From contig JAZRSW010000076.1 of NCBI GenBank assembly GCA_045651745.1, positions 1 through 9,854 on the forward strand: a stretch of DNA of 9,854 nucleotides, in the 5' to 3' direction. Under the pieces are notes generated by a model that was not told where the DNA came from, searched no databases, and saw only the letters and a program-made list of their open reading frames with translations. Numbering within the stretch: the first letter of the stretch is position 1; each line of letters starts with the position of its first letter. Origin of the DNA: UMGS172 sp045651745. Its GTDB lineage: Bacteria > Bacillota > Clostridia > Oscillospirales > Acutalibacteraceae. This document shows positions 7,915 through 9,854 of this stretch, one piece after another. The position numbers and the translations under genes were made by a program.

Positions 7915-7936
7915 AATAAATTTAGGAGTTGAAAAT

Positions 7937-8245
7937 ATGTCAGTAAAAATCACGGTAAACGGTGAGGTTGTGACGGCTTATTTAGACGGCGAAATCGACC
8001 ACCATTCAGCAGGTGTTATGCGAAATGAGATTGATGCAGTTGTAGAAAAAAACACACCGTCAATGCTGATTCTCGATTTCAGGGACGTCAGCTTTATGGA
8101 TAGTTCAGGCATTGGCTTGGTTATGGGTCGGTATAAATTACTTAAACCTTACGGTGCAGAACTTCATGTTACCAATACATCACCTCAAATCGGTAAGGTT
8201 ATGAAGTTAGCAGGACTTGACCGTCTTGCAAAATTAGATAATTAA
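7937..8245 (+). CDS. spoIIAA: Anti-sigma F factor antagonist SpoIIAA
   Basis: Small STAS-domain protein (102 aa) that, when dephosphorylated, binds SpoIIAB and frees sigma-F in the forespore. It opens with the beta-strand segment ITVNGEVVTAYLDGEID and has the signature FMDSSGIG (53-60). The second serine, Ser57, aligns with the serine that SpoIIAB phosphorylates in Bacillus subtilis (Ser58 there). The remainder (LVMGRYKLLKPYG, then KVMKLAGLDRL) follows the family closely. The ATG has AGGAGTT at 7924-7930. It is the first gene of a three-gene operon: its stop codon overlaps the ribosome binding site of spoIIAB, with a 10-nt gap. SpoIIE, the phosphatase that would reactivate it, is not in this window. 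A generic STAS anti-anti-sigma protein is excluded in practice by the two neighbours. Confidence 0.95.
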   Translation: MSVKITVNGEVVTAYLDGEIDHHSAGVMRNEIDAVVEKNTPSMLILDFRDVSFMDSSGIGLVMGRYKLLKPYGAELHVTNTSPQIGKVMKLAGLDRLAKLDN

Positions 8246-8255
8246 GGAGTTAAAA

Positions 8256-8690
8256 ATGAAGGACGAAATAAAACTTATAATACCGTCGCGCTCGACTAAT
8301 GAAAGTTTTGCGAGAGTGGCAGTAGGAGCATTTGTAGCACGCTTTGACCCGACTTTAGAGGAGTTAAATGATATTAAAACCGCTGTAAGTGAAGCGGTTA
8401 CAAACTGCATTGTTCACGCTTACCGAGATACGTTAGGAATGATTTACATAACGGTCAGCGCTGACGGTGGTAAAATCAAAATTCGTATTCGTGACCGCGG
8501 TTGCGGTATACCGGATATTGAAAAAGCAAAAGAGCCTCTTTTTACAACCGGCGGTGAGGAACGTGCAGGATTAGGTTTCGCCGTAATGGAAAGTTTCACG
8601 GATAAAATGACTGTACGTTCAACGGTAGGTAAAGGAACTACCGTAACATTGCAGAAAAGACTGAAAGTAAAAGATGACAGACAAAAATGA
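8256..8690 (+). CDS. spoIIAB: Anti-sigma F factor / serine kinase SpoIIAB
   Basis: GHKL-fold protein (144 aa, against 146 in Bacillus subtilis) that holds sigma-F inactive and phosphorylates SpoIIAA with ATP. The N-terminal NESFARVAVGAF matches the family, including Arg20, a residue used for partner contact in the homologue. The ATP site is complete: N-box EAVTN (46-50, Asn50), G1 box DRGCGI (80-85, Asp80), the ATP-lid segment PLFTTGG (94-100), and GLGF (105-108) with the following helix AVMESFTD. The ATG is at 8256 with AAGGAGT at 8244-8250. Its last 17 bases overlap the start of sigF, suggesting translational coupling that would keep the anti-sigma factor and sigma factor in balance. Confidence 0.96.
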   Translation: MKDEIKLIIPSRSTNESFARVAVGAFVARFDPTLEELNDIKTAVSEAVTNCIVHAYRDTLGMIYITVSADGGKIKIRIRDRGCGIPDIEKAKEPLFTTGGEERAGLGFAVMESFTDKMTVRSTVGKGTTVTLQKRLKVKDDRQK

Positions 8691-9327
8691 GTTCATAACT
8701 AAAAATATGGGGTTGGTATACGCTTGTTGTACAAAATTTCGTGGCAGAGGAATTGAGTACGAGGATATGGTGCAAGCGGGGTGTATAGGGCTTATTAAGG
8801 CGGCAAAAGGCTTTGATGAATCAAGAGGGCTGATGTTTTCAACCTATGCCGTTCCCGTGATTTTAGGTGAAATCAAGCGAATGTTCCGTGACGGCGGAAG
8901 CGTCAAGGTCGGAAGAACGTTAAAGGAACTGTCATTAAAAGCCGTCAGAGAAAATGAAAGATTGTCAAAATCTTTAGGCAGAGAGCCGACTGTCACCGAA
9001 ATTGCTGATAGTTTAGGTGTTTCGGTTGATAGCGTGGCAGAGGCTTTGTGTGCTGCACAACCGACGATGTCATTGACGACCGAAAATGATGATGGAACAA
9101 GTGAATTCGACATTGCCGTTGAGGGTGAGGGAGAAAAACTTTTAGAGCATATTTCCTTGGGTGAGGTTATGGATACTTTACCCGAAAATGACCGAAATTT
9201 GATATATTTAAGGTATTATAAATTTAAAACCCAAACCGAAACGGCAGTAGCACTTGGTATGACACAGGTGCAGGTCAGCCGCAGAGAGCGAGTAATTCTC
9301 TCCAAAATGCGTCAGATGTTGGCATAG
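8674..9327 (+). CDS. sigF: RNA polymerase sigma-F factor, short N-terminus
   Basis: Sigma-70-family factor that directs early forespore transcription and is held by SpoIIAB until sporulation. Region 2 covers about residues 9-81: DMVQAGCIGLIKAAKGFD (31-48) is the core-binding 2.2 segment, and FSTYAVPVILGEIKRMFRDG (55-74) followed by SVKVGRTLKEL is the 2.3-2.4 signature that fits sigma-F better than sigma-G. Region 3 follows, then region 4 (about 160-217) with the -35 recognition helix around TQVQVSRRERVIL. At 217 aa it is shorter than the roughly 255 aa of Bacillus subtilis sigma-F. The missing part is about 30-35 N-terminal residues, before the segment TKNMGLVY. An in-frame TAA at 8668-8670 just upstream rules out a longer start in this frame. 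The upstream sequence has only a poor ribosome binding site, so translation probably depends on coupling with spoIIAB. Confidence 0.94.
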   Translation: MTDKNEFITKNMGLVYACCTKFRGRGIEYEDMVQAGCIGLIKAAKGFDESRGLMFSTYAVPVILGEIKRMFRDGGSVKVGRTLKELSLKAVRENERLSKSLGREPTVTEIADSLGVSVDSVAEALCAAQPTMSLTTENDDGTSEFDIAVEGEGEKLLEHISLGEVMDTLPENDRNLIYLRYYKFKTQTETAVALGMTQVQVSRRERVILSKMRQMLA

Positions 9328-9365
9328 AAGAAGCACCTATTTGCATTAGCAAATAGGTGCTTCTT
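9328..9365. terminator. Perfect 17-bp hairpin between convergent genes
   Basis: AAGAAGCACCTATTTGC (9328-9344) pairs perfectly with GCAAATAGGTGCTTCTT (9349-9365) around an ATTA loop. It begins on the base after the sigF stop and ends 14 bases before the stop of the minus-strand Xre gene. Neither strand has a long T-tract after the stem (TTCTTAATT on the plus side, and TTCTTC then CTATGCC on the minus side). It is well placed as a bidirectional terminator, but weak by the poly-U criterion. Confidence 0.75.
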
Positions 9366-9379
9366 AATTCTGTGTAAAA

Positions 9380-9589
9380 TTATTTATCGCATCTTCCCAC
9401 AAGATAGTCTAACGAAACCTTGTAAAAATCGGCTATTTTAATAAGAATTTCTAATTGAGGTACGCGTGTCATAAGTTCATAGTTTTGATATGCTTTCTCG
9501 GTTATATCACAGTAAATGGCAACCTGCTGTTGAGTTAAGCCTTTTTCTAATCTGCATTTTTTCAATCTTTGTGCTAATATTTCTTTCAT
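9380..9589 (-). CDS. Small Xre/Cro-cI-type helix-turn-helix regulator
   Basis: A 69-aa single-domain DNA-binding protein, probably a dimeric repressor. The helix-turn-helix runs LTQQQVAIYCDITEKAYQNYE (residues 18-38), typical of the HTH_3 family, with ITEKAYQNYE as recognition helix. It continues into the family's usual PQLEILIKIADFYKVSLDYLVGR. The ATG at 9589 is chosen over a GTG three codons upstream (9598): AGGTGA at 9600-9595 is spaced correctly for the ATG and would overlap the GTG. There is no effector or dimerisation domain beyond the fold. It is divergent from the Cys-rich gene at 9681, with palindromes in the shared promoter region, which suggests autoregulation and control of that neighbour. 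A minus-strand TATACT (9627-9622) could be its -10, but no good -35 is seen. The segment looks more AT-rich than the spoIIA region, as in acquired DNA. No toxin-antitoxin partner or phage gene is visible. Confidence 0.88.
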   Translation of the reverse strand: MKEILAQRLKKCRLEKGLTQQQVAIYCDITEKAYQNYELMTRVPQLEILIKIADFYKVSLDYLVGRCDK

Positions 9590-9600
9590 ACTTTTCACCT

Positions 9601-9608
9601 ACAATTGT
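9601..9608. promoter_or_regulatory. Putative operator, palindrome ACAATTGT (left copy)
   Basis: The 8-bp perfect palindrome ACAATTGT lies just upstream of the Xre ribosome binding site and next to the -35 box of the divergent promoter. Its right half also forms ATTGT, 5 nt, ACAAT (9604-9618), an inverted repeat running into the -35 box. It matches the right copy at 9653-9660, which supports a specific site. Confidence 0.5.
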
Positions 9609-9610
9609 TC

Positions 9611-9639
9611 TTGACAATAAAAGTATAAGAAAATATAAT
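9611..9639 (+). promoter_or_regulatory. Perfect consensus sigma-A-type promoter
   Basis: TTGACA (9611-9616), a 17-nt spacer and TATAAT (9634-9639): an exact match to the housekeeping consensus. Predicted start is near 9646, about 35 nt before the ATG at 9681. So strong a promoter placed between two palindromes implies that the gene is usually repressed. Confidence 0.88.
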
Positions 9640-9651
9640 TACAAATATACT

Positions 9652-9661
9652 AACAATTGTT
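9652..9661. promoter_or_regulatory. Putative operator, palindrome AACAATTGTT (right copy)
   Basis: A perfect 10-bp palindrome beginning about six bases after the predicted start of the rightward transcript. Bound protein there would block early elongation. Its centre is 52 bp from that of the left copy. Confidence 0.5.
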
Positions 9662-9680
9662 GGTGCGAAGGAGAGAGTGT

Positions 9681-9854
9681 ATGTCAGAAATATGTTTTGA
9701 ATGTTTAAACGAGGAACTTGGCGGAGGTGAGCAACCTAAGAATTATGTTATTTCTAAGTATTTAGATTTATGTGAACATTGTGGTGAATATAAAAGGGTA
9801 GTTATCGCAAGACGTGATTTAAATTACTATATCTTAAAATTTAGAATAATCACC
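9681..9854 (+). CDS. Small cysteine-rich protein, putative zinc-binding (3' partial)
   Basis: I do not recognise a characterised family. The frame is open from the ATG at 9681 to the right edge (58 codons seen), so the true length is unknown. Support for a real gene: AAGGAG (9668-9673) at ideal spacing and a perfect consensus promoter upstream. The protein has two CxxC pairs, Cys5/Cys8 and Cys31/Cys34 (CFEC and CEHC), 22 residues apart, the layout of a four-cysteine zinc ribbon. After the second pair come GEYKRVVIARRD and an Ile/Tyr/Phe-rich stretch. It resembles small hypothetical proteins annotated in many clostridial genomes, but that is recall, not a search. Its divergent partner is the Xre regulator, which probably represses it. 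No catalytic motif, signal peptide or membrane helix is seen. Confidence 0.75.
   Translation, partial: MSEICFECLNEELGGGEQPKNYVISKYLDLCEHCGEYKRVVIARRDLNYYILKFRIIT

Noticed and set aside
3693..9365. GAAGCAC/GTGCTTC shared by the hairpins at 3693 and 9328 as a repeat family
   Set aside because: Only seven bases are shared, in opposite arm order; this is within chance for GC-containing terminator stems.
9590..9598. GTG start for the Xre gene at 9598
   Set aside because: The AGGTGA ribosome binding site overlaps this GTG; the ATG at 9589 has correct spacing.
9490..9708. 72-codon plus-strand open frame across the Xre gene and promoter region
   Set aside because: It runs antisense through the Xre gene, covers the promoter and both palindromes, and overlaps the better supported gene at 9681 in another frame.
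1..9854. CRISPR array, insertion sequence, tRNA or rRNA gene
   Set aside because: No regularly spaced repeats, no transposase frame, no terminal inverted repeats and no tRNA-like cloverleaf or rRNA segment was recognised.

Overview
The window looks like chromosomal DNA from an endospore-forming, low-to-moderate GC Bacillota, most likely a Clostridia member of the Ruminococcaceae/Oscillospirales type. This rests on three things: a complete spoIIA sporulation operon (spoIIAA-spoIIAB-sigF), the valS-folC order also seen in Bacillus subtilis, and Gram-positive style ribosome binding sites and intrinsic terminators. The taxonomic placement is an inference from gene content and sequence style; no search was run.

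Layout, left to right. (1) 3-3674: two co-oriented genes for a type II topoisomerase of the topoisomerase IV class. The B subunit is cut by the left edge of the window, so its ATPase N-terminus is missing; the A subunit is complete. Both keep the catalytic residues but have unusual residues in otherwise near-invariant motifs. (2) 3675-3870: a gene-free spacer with a perfect hairpin, an imperfect inverted repeat and a good sigma-A-type promoter for valS. (3) 3871-7823: valS (valyl-tRNA synthetase) and folC (folylpolyglutamate/dihydrofolate synthase), separated by a strong intrinsic terminator that leaves no room for a separate folC promoter. (4) 7864-9327: a terminator, then the spoIIA operon, tightly packed with a 17-nt overlap between spoIIAB and sigF. 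Sigma-F here lacks the N-terminal extension found in B. subtilis. (5) 9328-9854: a 17-bp perfect hairpin between convergent genes, then a visibly more AT-rich segment. It holds a small Xre-type repressor on the minus strand and a divergent small cysteine-rich (putative zinc-binding) protein that runs off the right edge.

How the genes work together: the topoisomerase pair would form a heterotetramer for DNA decatenation or relaxation. ValS and FolC are housekeeping functions. SpoIIAA, SpoIIAB and sigma-F form the partner-switching module that controls the first forespore sigma factor. In the right-hand module a perfect consensus promoter (TTGACA, 17 nt, TATAAT) lies between two ACAATTGT palindromes whose centres are 52 bp apart, about five helical turns. 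This suggests that the Xre protein represses the promoter of the cysteine-rich gene and perhaps its own. That small regulator/Cys-rich pair is the best candidate for an undescribed system. The divergent topoisomerase pair is the second.
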